Positions 13,219 through 20,894 are shown, counted from the stretch's first letter. The stretch is DNA of 60,479 bases from a virus (IMGVR_UViG_3300048548_000184:1-60479), one strand, 5' to 3'. A program made the numbers and translations. The notes: generated by a model from the letters alone, not told the origin.

Positions 13219-13713
13219 ATGCATATTGAAGTATTAGAAGAAATAGATCATAAAAAGATTTTAGAAGAAGCCAACACCGTTAAAGTTATGTCGGGAAAAG
13301 GATGGGCTAATATTGGTCAAGTAGGAATCCAAGGACACAAGCCAAACCTAGATCCTATGACTGAATACAAATCTTCTATTGGTAGAGTAAGCAAGTTGCA
13401 ATACCCTGAAACTTACTTTAAATACTCTTTGTTTGAGATCCCAACAATAAACAGATTGATGGAAAAGTATGGGATGCTACGTACAAGGATTATGCAGAGT
13501 ACTCCAAAGACTTGCCTGTCATTTCATCAAGATATGAGCAAGCGCATACACATACCTCTCATAACAAACGATGATTGTGTGATGATAATAGAAGATAGGG
13601 TTTATAACCTTGAAGTCGGGAAAGTATATTTAACAAACACAACTCTACGCCATACTGCAGTAAATGCATCTATGAATCCTAGAGTTCATATAGTAGGATG
13701 TGTTTACAGCTAG
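13219..13713 (+). CDS. aspartyl/asparaginyl beta-hydroxylase-like 2OG-Fe(II) oxygenase
   Basis: The 164-residue protein carries TCLSFHQDMSKRIHIPLIT (residues 97-115) with the HxD metal pair, and a distal TLRHTAVNASMNPRVHIVG with the second histidine and the 2-oxoglutarate-binding arginine. This is the jelly-roll core of the aspartyl beta-hydroxylase family. The substrate is unknown; protein side chains or small molecules are possible. The start at 13219 follows GAGG; a longer reading would begin inside the terminator stem. Confidence 0.7.
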   Translation: MHIEVLEEIDHKKILEEANTVKVMSGKGWANIGQVGIQGHKPNLDPMTEYKSSIGRVSKLQYPETYFKYSLFEIPTINRLMEKYGMLRTRIMQSTPKTCLSFHQDMSKRIHIPLITNDDCVMIIEDRVYNLEVGKVYLTNTTLRHTAVNASMNPRVHIVGCVYS

Positions 13714-13722
13714 GAGACTATT

Positions 13723-14070
13723 ATGTTAAAGAAAATAGCGTTAGCGTTAGGGCTAATGACAACAGCAGCAAATGCAGATATGATACAGATACAGGTTCCT
13801 TGTGATCCTTCACCAGTAGTGTATGACTTAATGAGAGTGTATAAGAACGGTTTACTTCTTCAAGGACAAGGTACTATTAAGTCTGAAAAGGGTGATGTAT
13901 TCACTTCTGCCACACAGATTTTTATCAATCAAGATACAGGAACCATGGCAGTTATTATCTCTTTTCCAAATGAAGATAAACCACCAATGTCTTGTTTGAT
14001 AATCGCAGGGTCTAAGTTTGAACCTTATGGTGGACCACAACCTTGGGATAAAAAGAAAGAAGAACTGTAA
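13723..14070 (+). CDS. exported hypothetical protein
   Basis: The 115-residue protein has a signal peptide (MLKKIALALGLMTTAANA, then DMIQI). The beta-rich mature region contains two cysteines (VPCDPSP and MSCLIIAG) that could form a disulfide in the periplasm, and ends in a charged tail KKKEEL. A ribosome-binding site AGGAG precedes it. No family function is known to me. It starts a run of Sec-exported proteins. Confidence 0.7.
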   Translation: MLKKIALALGLMTTAANADMIQIQVPCDPSPVVYDLMRVYKNGLLLQGQGTIKSEKGDVFTSATQIFINQDTGTMAVIISFPNEDKPPMSCLIIAGSKFEPYGGPQPWDKKKEEL

Positions 14071-14246
14071 TGTGGGTTTTGTTGTTTGTATATCTTTATG
14101 ATACAGTTCCGTATGTAGAAGTACACAGTCAACATACTTCTATGATAAAATGTTTTCAAGCTAGAGAAGCTTTAGGCGCAGAGTTATCAGGATCGCCAGG
14201 CTACTTTCCTGATGGTCAACAAGCTTTGTGTGTTAGAAAAGTATAA
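14070..14246 (+). CDS. small cysteine-containing protein with hydrophobic start
   Basis: A 58-codon frame starts where the previous TAA ends (TAATG). It begins MWVLLFVYLYDTVPYVEV, then has KCFQAREALG and ALCVRKV. The short hydrophobic start may act as a signal or anchor. Its stop lies inside the late-promoter octamer. No family is recognised, but the coupling and lack of alternative coding support it. Confidence 0.55.
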   Translation: MWVLLFVYLYDTVPYVEVHSQHTSMIKCFQAREALGAELSGSPGYFPDGQQALCVRKV

Positions 14247-14249
14247 ATA
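14242..14249 (+). promoter_or_regulatory. T4-type late promoter octamer (TATAAATA)
   Basis: TATAAATA lies 24 bases before the next gene, in the only intergenic gap of this stretch, with a second ATAAATA copy at about 14252-14258. The position supports late expression of the exported-protein genes that follow. Confidence 0.65.
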
Positions 14250-14272
14250 GGAATAAATAGGGAGATTATATA

Positions 14273-14842
14273 ATGCTTAGAATGGTTATTATGATAGTTG
14301 CGTTTGTTGCCGCATGTGCTCCTGCACACGCACAAGAAGCTACTGATGATGTTATCTACACAGATAATAATAACACAAGCACTGTAGATTCTACATCAGA
14401 CTCGACAACTAAAGTAATCTCTCCACCACCTTCTGCTATTTCTCCTTCTATCAATAGCGCCAACTCTGATCTGTGTACCGTAGGTGTATCAGGGGCAGTG
14501 CAAACTCAGATACTTGGGTTTTCCACAGGACAAACAGTAAGGGATATGAATTGTGAAAAACTAAAAAATGCTAAGACTCTTTATGACATGGGCATGAAAG
14601 TTGCAGCAGTATCTGTGATGTGTGGAGATCCTAGAGTATTTGAAGCGATGATGAATGCAGGTACTCCTTGTCCATATGATGGTATGGTTGGAGAAGAAGC
14701 AAAAGCGGCATGGATTGCCAATAAAGAAAATCAACCTACTGAGGTAGGCGAAAAGAAAGGTCTAGATCTAAGTGAAGACGAAAAGTCAACTCTTTGGGGC
14801 AGCGGCGTTGTTGCTGGTCTCTTCTTCTTACTGTTACTCTGA
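14273..14842 (+). CDS. exported protein with C-terminal membrane segment
   Basis: The 189-residue protein has a signal peptide (MLRMVIMIVAFVAACAPAHA, then QEATD). A low-complexity Ser/Thr/Asp/Asn region follows, then a cysteine-containing domain (DLCTVGVSG, MNCEKLKNAK, VMCGDPRVF, TPCPYDG) and a C-terminal hydrophobic end (VVAGLFFLLLL). The topology suggests a periplasmic protein anchored at its C-terminus. The DNA for the hydrophobic end also encodes the signal peptide of the next gene in another frame. Function unknown. Confidence 0.7.
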   Translation: MLRMVIMIVAFVAACAPAHAQEATDDVIYTDNNNTSTVDSTSDSTTKVISPPPSAISPSINSANSDLCTVGVSGAVQTQILGFSTGQTVRDMNCEKLKNAKTLYDMGMKVAAVSVMCGDPRVFEAMMNAGTPCPYDGMVGEEAKAAWIANKENQPTEVGEKKGLDLSEDEKSTLWGSGVVAGLFFLLLL

Positions 14843-15665
14843 CGTAACATATGGAGTGACCAACAACGCAGCAATCAATGGACTATCTTGGTCTATGGGT
14901 ACAGTCTTACCCGACTCGTCTGCACCCTATGCAAGTGTTGATATTAACGGATTAACCTACCAATACACTATGGAAAAAGATCCTACTTCTGATGCAAAGG
15001 TTCACGTGAGAAATGAAGATGCTATAAATGGTGGATATGTTTTCGAAGAGACTGATGATTGGTCGGGAAGACATGGTGCAACCATTCGTAAGTATTTTAG
15101 GTTTCCATGGAGTAGTTCAATGTATTGGGGTGATGGTGAGTTTGCCTTAGAGGGTGAAGGTGAAGTTAAAGATCCCATTATGCTATATAACTATCGACTA
15201 GATATTGATGAACAAATGATGAAGTGTATGAATCCTCTTGCAGATCCAAGTTGTCCTGGTTTTGCAGAGGCTTTGGCAGCATACTTAGAGAACCTAGAAG
15301 ATCCTAGTGCTGACGATCCTTTTTATGATGAGTGGGTACAGGCTAACCTTTCGTTAAATGAAGAACCAGAACAAGAAGAAGCAGAAGTACAAGAAGAACC
15401 TGAAGACGAAGGTATAGAAGATTTAAATGGTGATATTACATTGGAGAAGTTAAACTCTAATGATCAGAATAGAATGTTAGCAAAGTTAACAAATACAGAG
15501 ATCCTTCAGTCTTATTATGTATTCGATATTGAAGGTGGTGAATATAAAGACACTGTGGTGTTACAAGATAATGTAATAACAGATAATAGAAGAGCGTTGA
15601 GTAATTTAGCATCAGATGCTAATCATAGAAAGATGGTTCGCTCACAGTATGATAGAGAACAATAA
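14772..15665 (+). CDS. large exported protein starting inside the previous gene
   Basis: The 297-residue protein starts with GTG at 14772, 71 bases inside the previous gene, because only this start gives a signal peptide (MKTKSQLFGAAALLLVSSSY, then CYSDVTYG). The mature protein has a beta-rich first half with aromatic residues (FRFPWSSSMYWGDGEF), a CMNPLADPSCPGF cysteine pair, an acidic stretch rich in EEPE, and a charged helical end. No family is recognised. A GAAAGG about 11 bases upstream is the only ribosome-binding candidate, and expression may be coupled to the upstream gene. Confidence 0.7.
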   Translation: MKTKSQLFGAAALLLVSSSYCYSDVTYGVTNNAAINGLSWSMGTVLPDSSAPYASVDINGLTYQYTMEKDPTSDAKVHVRNEDAINGGYVFEETDDWSGRHGATIRKYFRFPWSSSMYWGDGEFALEGEGEVKDPIMLYNYRLDIDEQMMKCMNPLADPSCPGFAEALAAYLENLEDPSADDPFYDEWVQANLSLNEEPEQEEAEVQEEPEDEGIEDLNGDITLEKLNSNDQNRMLAKLTNTEILQSYYVFDIEGGEYKDTVVLQDNVITDNRRALSNLASDANHRKMVRSQYDREQ

Positions 15666-15678
15666 AGGAATAAAAATA

Positions 15679-16179
15679 ATGTTCAAATCTATTTTAACAA
15701 TGAGTAGTATAGCACTAATGACTACTGTAGCATTCGCAGAAAGCACTCCTATTATAGGCAACGTGTCATCAAAGTGTACAATCTGGACAGACACTGCAGG
15801 TGTTTATGGTAACCCAAGTCCTGATAATCTGAGCACTGCTTCAAGTGATGGTGGTGTGCAGCCTATAATTAGATATGATGTGTCAATTGCAGACTACTAC
15901 ACTGCAAAAATATCTTGGCCTAACGCATTTTCGTCTAGTCCAAGTCTAACAGACTCTCTTACATGGGATGGTGAAATAGAAGTGCATAACACTTCAGATG
16001 CAGGTATGTCAGGGTATGAAGCGGCAAAGGTAGAGTATGACAACCATACTGAATATGATCTTAGCGTAGCAGGTTCTACGTGGTTTAAAGTCACTTCAAC
16101 AGTTGACTATGGACAAGGTAAATCATTGCCCGGTGGTGAGTATACTGCAAATGTAACTGCTGAGTGTATTGCAGACTAA
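15679..16179 (+). CDS. exported, pilin-like beta-sandwich protein
   Basis: The 166-residue protein has a signal peptide (MFKSILTMSSIALMTTVAFA, then ESTPI), a cysteine near the mature N-terminus (SSKCTIWTDT), beta strands rich in Ser/Thr/Tyr, and a terminal GGEYTANVTAECIAD with a second cysteine. Early and late cysteines with a Gly-x-Tyr-x-Ala-x-Val end resemble fimbrial or spore-coat-U-like subunits; this is resemblance only. I start at ATG 15679, preceded by AAAGGA. The upstream in-frame extension lies inside the previous gene. Confidence 0.6.
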   Translation: MFKSILTMSSIALMTTVAFAESTPIIGNVSSKCTIWTDTAGVYGNPSPDNLSTASSDGGVQPIIRYDVSIADYYTAKISWPNAFSSSPSLTDSLTWDGEIEVHNTSDAGMSGYEAAKVEYDNHTEYDLSVAGSTWFKVTSTVDYGQGKSLPGGEYTANVTAECIAD

Positions 16180-16181
16180 AT

Positions 16182-16550
16182 ATGAAGTATTTTATTATTG
16201 CTTTGTTATGCGCCTCTGTAGTTAATAGTCATGAGTTTACACCAACTTATCCTAAGTTCACATCATCTTATGTGGACAATGTTATGACAACAAGAATGAA
16301 GTTGTTTAACAAAAGAAGGGAGATCTTATATTATGAGATTGGTGTCTTTGATGCGGAGTGGAATCCGCTTTCATTTGCTTCTGAAACAAAAATAGTTAAT
16401 GTTGAATATTTAGGCACAAAGAGTATAGATATATACATAAAGAACACTGATTTGAATAGAGTAGAGTATATATGTTCTATATCTAAAATAATAAAAGGAA
16501 CTGTAAAATCTTCAGGTGTAAAATCTAAGATATGTTCTAGAGTAAAGTGA
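16182..16550 (+). CDS. exported protein, possibly chaperone-like
   Basis: The 122-residue protein has a short signal (MKYFIIALLCASVVNS, then HEFTP). A compact beta-rich domain follows: RREILYYEIGVFDAEWNPLS, then KSIDIYIKNTD and YICSISK, with a second cysteine near the end. The strand pattern recalls the N-terminal domain of periplasmic pilus chaperones, but I cannot confirm this. It directly follows the pilin-like gene. I start at ATG 16182, two bases after the previous stop. Confidence 0.6.
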   Translation: MKYFIIALLCASVVNSHEFTPTYPKFTSSYVDNVMTTRMKLFNKRREILYYEIGVFDAEWNPLSFASETKIVNVEYLGTKSIDIYIKNTDLNRVEYICSISKIIKGTVKSSGVKSKICSRVK

Positions 16551-16558
16551 GATGAAAT

Positions 16559-16969
16559 GTGAGACTTTTACCGTTGATATTTTTGGTGACAGGATCAGCA
16601 GTTTTTGCTGAGTCTAGTTCATTGAACTTGGCACTTCCCAGTGTTCCACAAAACTATCAATCGGACAAGTTTCGTGCAGGTGAGTTGGATTGTTCGAATG
16701 CGATTGGATCTGCTACCAATCTAGAGTTTGGTGTTACAGGTCTCATCAGAGATGACGATCCATATAATAATAATAGAGATCCTTTATATAATAGTAACTC
16801 TACAGATGTTGGTGTGTATGCTAGGATTACTGTTCCACTAGGACAAAAGGCAAGAAGCCGTATTGATTGTAATGCATTATATGAACTTGAACTTAAGAAG
16901 AAAAGATTAGAAGTTCTTAAACTAGAGAACGAAATTAGACAGTTAAAAAAATTACAGTTTGAGGATTAG
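16559..16969 (+). CDS. exported protein with C-terminal coiled coil
   Basis: A GTG start at 16559 gives a signal peptide (MRLLPLIFLVTGSAVFA, then ESSS). The mature part has a DCSNAIGSATNLEFGV segment, an Asn/Asp-rich loop, ARITVPLG, a second cysteine, and a C-terminal helix of heptads (LELKKKRLEVLKLENEIRQL) suited to oligomerisation. The ATG at 16552 is in another frame and closes quickly. Unknown function; probably periplasmic, with the other products of this cluster. Confidence 0.65.
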   Translation: MRLLPLIFLVTGSAVFAESSSLNLALPSVPQNYQSDKFRAGELDCSNAIGSATNLEFGVTGLIRDDDPYNNNRDPLYNSNSTDVGVYARITVPLGQKARSRIDCNALYELELKKKRLEVLKLENEIRQLKKLQFED

Positions 16970-16972
16970 GAT

Positions 16973-17239
16973 ATGAAGACTGAACTTACGCAACAGATAC
17001 AGGCTGCTAGTTATGGACATCCAAAGGTGTATCCTAACAGCGAGAATATCACTCCACCTATGAAGAAAGAGCGTATCCGTATAGTAGAAGCAGCAACTCG
17101 TACTGAAATCAAGTTAAATCAAATCAAAGAAATTGAAGAACGTGCTAAAGAAATCCAAGCACTAAGGGAACAGGCAAAGAGTAGATATTCTACAGAGATG
17201 CCTTACACCGAAGGTGAGTATGTAGACATAGAGGTTTGA
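16973..17239 (+). CDS. hypothetical coiled-coil protein
   Basis: The 88-residue protein has an N-terminal segment TQQIQAASYGHPKVYP and a long charged helix (IRIVEAATRTEIKLNQIKEI). No signal peptide or membrane segment is present, unlike the genes before it. It starts three bases after the previous stop, with GAGG upstream. Function unknown. Confidence 0.65.
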   Translation: MKTELTQQIQAASYGHPKVYPNSENITPPMKKERIRIVEAATRTEIKLNQIKEIEERAKEIQALREQAKSRYSTEMPYTEGEYVDIEV

Positions 17240-17240
17240 T

Positions 17241-17795
17241 ATGGCAGAGGTAGAGTTTGGTGGATTAAAATTTTCAGGCGGTAAGATGTTTGCACTTCTT
17301 ACTGCACTATCGACATTGGGCGGTGCAGCATGGGGTGGTTTTGAAATCTACAAAGACTACATGGATATGAAAGAAATCATTCAAAACATTGACACTGATG
17401 CCATTGCTGCACGTAATGATGTTATCGAAACCAAGCTTGATGAGGCTATCGATTATACTAGAGATATTAAATCAGGACTGAAAGATGATATCTTCAAGCT
17501 TGAAGAGAATATAGAACGCATGGAAGATAAGGTAGACGACTCTGAGAACAGAATGAAAGACACTCAGGCATCTATTGAAACTACTCTTGCAGGTGTCAGA
17601 AAAGATCTAAACGATCAGAGTAAAGATGTAACCTCTAGCATCAGAGAGGTAGAGGCAACCGTTAGACTATCTGAAAAAGATGTACGTAACGTAATGAAAG
17701 AAACTGTAAGTGAACTTGAAAACAAAATGGATAGACTAGACACTAGGCTAAATGAAAGACTACAAGAAGCCTTAGATAATCCATTATCAGATTAA
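17241..17795 (+). CDS. membrane-anchored long coiled-coil protein
   Basis: The 184-residue protein has an N-terminal membrane helix (MFALLTALSTLGGAAWGGF, residues 16-34) followed by about 140 residues of charged heptad-type helix (KLEENIERMEDKVDDSENRM and similar). This single anchor plus coiled coil is common in marine T4-like phages and has no assigned role. It converges on the next gene: the last four bases overlap the stop of the minus-strand gene. Confidence 0.7.
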   Translation: MAEVEFGGLKFSGGKMFALLTALSTLGGAAWGGFEIYKDYMDMKEIIQNIDTDAIAARNDVIETKLDEAIDYTRDIKSGLKDDIFKLEENIERMEDKVDDSENRMKDTQASIETTLAGVRKDLNDQSKDVTSSIREVEATVRLSEKDVRNVMKETVSELENKMDRLDTRLNERLQEALDNPLSD

Positions 17796-18145
17796 GCATA
17801 TAATATTTCTGGATATGGATAATTTAACATCAAAACCGATTTCGATTCATAAACAGGGTCTTTGGTTTCTTTGTTGACAAAGGTTGAGTAACGGTAAGGG
17901 TTATAGGTTGCAAGACCATTGGTTTCAAATTTAATGCCATCAACCAAATTGCCACGAACAAAAGCATGTACATTTTTACATTTCTCCTTCAATACTTTTT
18001 GTCTACCAGATTCTCGCACCACAAATTTAACATCTTCTAGAGCAACTTCATTTGTGTGCGCAATAACACGTCCTCTGTTCTCACCTTCTAGGGCACGAAC
18101 AGAAAACGTTTTTTTGTGTAGGTTGTAGTAAACTTCAACTCTCAA
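17792..18145 (-). CDS. conserved hypothetical protein (MRVEVYYNLHKK family)
   Basis: The 117-residue protein begins RVEVYYNLHKKTFSVRALEG and contains KCKNVHAFVRGNLVDG, a combination I recognise from many phage and some bacterial hypothetical proteins. No function is established. I use the TTG at 18145, two bases after the stop of the upstream minus-strand gene and with GGGGA before it. It is the second gene of a two-gene early operon under the minus-strand promoter at 18589-18617. Confidence 0.7.
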   Translation of the reverse strand: MRVEVYYNLHKKTFSVRALEGENRGRVIAHTNEVALEDVKFVVRESGRQKVLKEKCKNVHAFVRGNLVDGIKFETNGLATYNPYRYSTFVNKETKDPVYESKSVLMLNYPYPEILYA

Positions 18146-18147
18146 AG

Positions 18148-18564
18148 TTATCCCCAATCATATTCTTCGTATTTAACAATCTTTGCAAGATCTTTGACAA
18201 TCTGCTTTCCATAGTCAGTAAACAGAATACCTTGTTCCCAAACAAAATGCTCTACATCTTGAATATGATAAAACTTTTCAGAACCAGTGATCCACCGCAG
18301 CGCATCCCAATAATCGTGAGCGCCCCAAGTTTGGGCTTGATGAATACGATCTTTGAATTCGTTAACTTTAAGGATCGCAATCTTTTTTTCATGCATCTCC
18401 TTAACTTCAAGAGCATCACAGTACTCATCCCAAGTTTTTTGTTTCTCTGCAGGAGTACAATTGTTCCAGTCACTCCAAAACCCTGAAGTGGGCCGACAGC
18501 CGTATACCTCTTTATGTAGGTCTGAAATGCAATCTTCTGAATAATCAAATGTCATATCTGTCAT
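18148..18564 (-). CDS. conserved hypothetical early phage protein (ISDLHKEVYG family)
   Basis: The 138-residue protein begins MTDMTFDYSEDCISDLHKEV and has CRPTSGFWSDWNNCTPAEK, a pattern common to small early proteins of diverse phages. It is charged, helical and soluble, with no known function. AAGGAG lies six bases before ATG 18564, within the shared leader of the early promoter family. It diverges from the metallopeptidase-like gene. Confidence 0.75.
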   Translation of the reverse strand: MTDMTFDYSEDCISDLHKEVYGCRPTSGFWSDWNNCTPAEKQKTWDEYCDALEVKEMHEKKIAILKVNEFKDRIHQAQTWGAHDYWDALRWITGSEKFYHIQDVEHFVWEQGILFTDYGKQIVKDLAKIVKYEEYDWG

Positions 18565-18577
18565 ATCGGTTCTCCTT

Positions 18578-18617
18578 ATTACAGAATCACTATGTCACAC
18601 ATTTATAATAAAGTCAA
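18578..18617 (-). promoter_or_regulatory. early-family promoter, minus strand
   Basis: On the minus strand, TTGACT (18617-18612), 17 bases, CATAGT (18594-18589), then GATTCTGTAAT (18588-18578) and AAGGAG. The spacer and the post -10 sequence match six plus-strand relatives elsewhere in the window. It drives the two minus-strand genes and is back-to-back with the plus-strand copy. Confidence 0.75.
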
Positions 18618-18631
18618 ATACTTTTTTTAAC

Positions 18632-18670
18632 TTGACTTTAAAATAAGAATATCGTAAGGTGATTCTGTAA
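18632..18670 (+). promoter_or_regulatory. early-family promoter, plus strand
   Basis: TTGACT (18632-18637), a 17-base spacer, TAAGGT (18655-18660), then GATTCTGTAA (18661-18670) and AGAGG before ATG 18691. The -35 boxes of this and the divergent promoter lie only 14 bases apart, so one bound regulator could control both. Confidence 0.75.
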
Positions 18671-18690
18671 TCAACAATATAGAGGCACAT

Positions 18691-19317
18691 ATGCTTGTTT
18701 ATAGCCCTTCCCATAAAAATATCGTCACTGCTCTTAAAGCCAAATCATGGCATACAGAACTAATTCAGAAGTATCTGAACTATGTTCGAAAGAAAGAACG
18801 TGCTGTTATAACGGGGCGTACTGCTTATACTGACAGCACTAGGGGTAAGACCTACAAAGCTGAGTGGAAGTTTCAGAATAAGTTTCACGATAGCATCAAA
18901 GAGTTTAAAACTGAAAAGCAAGCTGCTGCATATATGAATCGTGTTCTAAATTCTAAAATGTGGAAAGAAATGACTAAAGGTAAAGTCGTTAGCTTAAAGG
19001 TCAAAACAATCGGGCATCGTACCGCAGGACGTGCATACGGTTCACATATCGAACTAAACAAAATGAATGGGATGGATCAATACACCCTACTTCATGAAAT
19101 GGCTCACTGTGCAGGTCACATGCACCACGATGTATCTTTTCGGCAATGTGTGCTGAAACTAACTTCACGGTTCATTGGAACCGAAGCTGCGAAGTTTCTC
19201 AAAGGGTGCTTCAAAGAGCAAGGTCTGAAAATGACAATGCCTAAGGGAAGTGTTAAAGATCCTGACACTTGGCTAAAGACCTACAATCGGCTTGAGGGTG
19301 TCCGTGAAAAAATATGA
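18691..19317 (+). CDS. zincin-type metallopeptidase-like protein
   Basis: The 208-residue protein has TLLHEMAHCAGHMHHDVSF near residue 133. HEMAH is the HExxH zinc motif, and the following histidines could give the third ligand. A GHRTAGRAYGSHIEL strand precedes it, as in SprT-like and phage HExxH families. The N-terminal half is basic and helical (YLNYVRKKERAVITG). It could cut host proteins early in infection, or be a non-enzymatic DNA-associated SprT relative. It is the first gene under an early-family promoter. Confidence 0.7.
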   Translation: MLVYSPSHKNIVTALKAKSWHTELIQKYLNYVRKKERAVITGRTAYTDSTRGKTYKAEWKFQNKFHDSIKEFKTEKQAAAYMNRVLNSKMWKEMTKGKVVSLKVKTIGHRTAGRAYGSHIELNKMNGMDQYTLLHEMAHCAGHMHHDVSFRQCVLKLTSRFIGTEAAKFLKGCFKEQGLKMTMPKGSVKDPDTWLKTYNRLEGVREKI

Positions 19318-19324
19318 GTGGGGG

Positions 19325-19366
19325 GATTAATTTCCCCTTGACTTAAAGTTAAAAGATTGCTATTAT
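19325..19366 (+). promoter_or_regulatory. hairpin followed by an early promoter with palindromic -35
   Basis: GGGGA/TCCCC forms a hairpin directly before TTGACT (19338-19343). TATTAT (19361-19366) follows after 17 bases. The palindrome TTGACTTAAAGTTAA covers the -35. The GATTCTGTAA leader is absent in this copy. A start near 19373 rules out the ATG at 19371 as the start of the next gene. Confidence 0.65.
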
Positions 19367-19394
19367 TAATATGAAGTCAAAAAGGAGTGATTCG

Positions 19395-19604
19395 ATGACT
19401 GTTCAACTTTGCCAAGAAATTTGCGACTTAGAAACTGCGATTATAGCATTTCAAGAAGGTGCTTCTGATGAGAGGCGTATGGCGATTAGCCTTTTAGAGC
19501 AAATGCTTAAATCCAAATCTGAAGAACTTGCTGAGTTCGAATACGTTGCATTTCATGAAGCTGCCTATAATGATGGGTATGCATGCAAACAATATAGCTA
19601 TTAA
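19395..19604 (+). CDS. hypothetical early protein
   Basis: The 69-residue acidic, helical protein begins MTVQLCQEICDLETAIIAF and ends GYACKQYSY. ATG 19395 is chosen because AAAGGAG lies seven bases upstream and the promoter would start transcription after the earlier in-frame ATG. No family is recognised. It precedes the DUF932 gene and is probably co-transcribed with it. Confidence 0.65.
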   Translation: MTVQLCQEICDLETAIIAFQEGASDERRMAISLLEQMLKSKSEELAEFEYVAFHEAAYNDGYACKQYSY

Positions 19605-19618
19605 TAGGAGAAAATATA

Positions 19619-20590
19619 ATGGCACACGAAGTAGAAATTATTGATGGTCAAGCACAAATGGCTTACGCAGGTGAGCGCCCATGGCATGGTCTAGGGGTAG
19701 AGGTTCGTAATGATATGACGCCTCAACAGATGATGCAAAAAGCAGGTCTTGATTGGACGGTCCATGAGGTTGAGTCCTATGTTGACTTTGAGGGTGACAA
19801 GATCCCAACAGGTCAGAAGTCTTTGATCCGTTCATTGGATAAGAAAGTCTTGACTAATGTGGGTGAGGGTTGGAACCCTGTACAGAACTCAGAGGCATTC
19901 GACTTCTTCCATGAGTATGTCATGGCAGGTGATATGGAAATGAATACTGCAGGATCTTTGAAAGGTGGTAAAAATGTATTCGCACTCGCAAAAGTCAATG
20001 AGTCTTTCTCAATCAACGGTGGCGAAGACCAAGTGGACTCCTACTTACTGTTTAGCAATCCTCACGAATATGGTAAAGCTATTGATATTCGTTTTACTCC
20101 CATTCGTGTTGTATGCAATAATACGCTCACATTTTCTTTGAACTCACGTTCATCTAACTTTGTAAAGCTGAACCATCGTACACGGTTTGATGCCGACATG
20201 GTAAAGCAACAGATGGGTCTAGCGTCTGAGAAGTTTGCACAGTACAAAGATATGGCAGAGTTCCTGACCACCAAAAAGTTCTCTGTTGATGCATTGATCA
20301 ACTACTACAATGAGGTATTTCCATATACCCACAAGGTTGCAGAAGCGCCTACCAAAGTAGAAGATCTGTCAAAGAATGCACGTGAAGCCTATGCTGTATT
20401 GGAAACACAACCAGGCGCAGAATTTGGTGCGGGAACTTGGTGGCAAGCACTCAACTCTGTTACTTACTTGACTGATCATAAGATGGGGCGTAACCCTGAC
20501 TCACGTATGCAGTCATCATGGTTTGGTGTTAATCAGGCACGTAAACTGAAAGCTGTAAACAAGGCTGTCGAGTATGCAACAGCAGCGTAA
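19619..20590 (+). CDS. DUF932 (phage/plasmid-like TIGR03299) protein
   Basis: The 323-residue protein has the family hallmarks: MAYAGERPWHGLGVEVRNDM near the start, then GEGWNPVQNSEAFDFF, FTPIRVVCNNTLTFSL around residue 160, and a C-terminal LTDHKMGRNPDSRMQSSWFG. Members occur in many large phages and plasmids. The fold has been linked to a role in DNA handling, but no activity is agreed. The length agrees with the family. AGGAG precedes ATG 19619. Confidence 0.85.
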   Translation: MAHEVEIIDGQAQMAYAGERPWHGLGVEVRNDMTPQQMMQKAGLDWTVHEVESYVDFEGDKIPTGQKSLIRSLDKKVLTNVGEGWNPVQNSEAFDFFHEYVMAGDMEMNTAGSLKGGKNVFALAKVNESFSINGGEDQVDSYLLFSNPHEYGKAIDIRFTPIRVVCNNTLTFSLNSRSSNFVKLNHRTRFDADMVKQQMGLASEKFAQYKDMAEFLTTKKFSVDALINYYNEVFPYTHKVAEAPTKVEDLSKNAREAYAVLETQPGAEFGAGTWWQALNSVTYLTDHKMGRNPDSRMQSSWFGVNQARKLKAVNKAVEYATAA

Positions 20591-20600
20591 TAAAAATGAG

Positions 20601-20625
20601 GGTAGCGTTTCACAAGAACGCTACC
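20601..20625 (+). other. perfect 9-bp hairpin between two early genes
   Basis: GGTAGCGTT and AACGCTACC form a perfect nine-base-pair stem with a seven-base loop, 10 bases after the DUF932 stop. No T-run follows, so it is not a standard terminator. It may stabilise or process the message. Confidence 0.6.
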
Positions 20626-20663
20626 ACAACTATATACAACGTAAGCTAAGAGAGGAACGTAAA

Positions 20664-20894
20664 ATGGCATACGATTGGCCTAAGATACACAAAGCTGAAG
20701 AAAATATTGAAATGCAGATTACTGATTGGGTGTATGAACACGTGCTCGAATATTTTGGTGTAGAGGAAGTGACACATCTTACCGAAGAAAATATTATAGA
20801 AGTGCAAGCATTTTGGGATAGTCTAAACGAATACAATTGCATGAGTATAGGATATTCTAGCCTGATTAATAATTGGGAAGCAGAGAATGGTTAG
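20664..20894 (+). CDS. conserved hypothetical phage protein
   Basis: The 76-residue acidic helical protein begins MAYDWPKIHKAEENIEMQI and contains LTEENIIEVQAFWDSLNEYN, a pattern I associate with marine T4-like phages. ATG 20664 has AGAGGA seven bases upstream; an upstream reading from 20574 would pass through the hairpin and lacks a ribosome-binding site. It overlaps the sulfotransferase start by eight bases. Function unknown. Confidence 0.65.
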   Translation: MAYDWPKIHKAEENIEMQITDWVYEHVLEYFGVEEVTHLTEENIIEVQAFWDSLNEYNCMSIGYSSLINNWEAENG

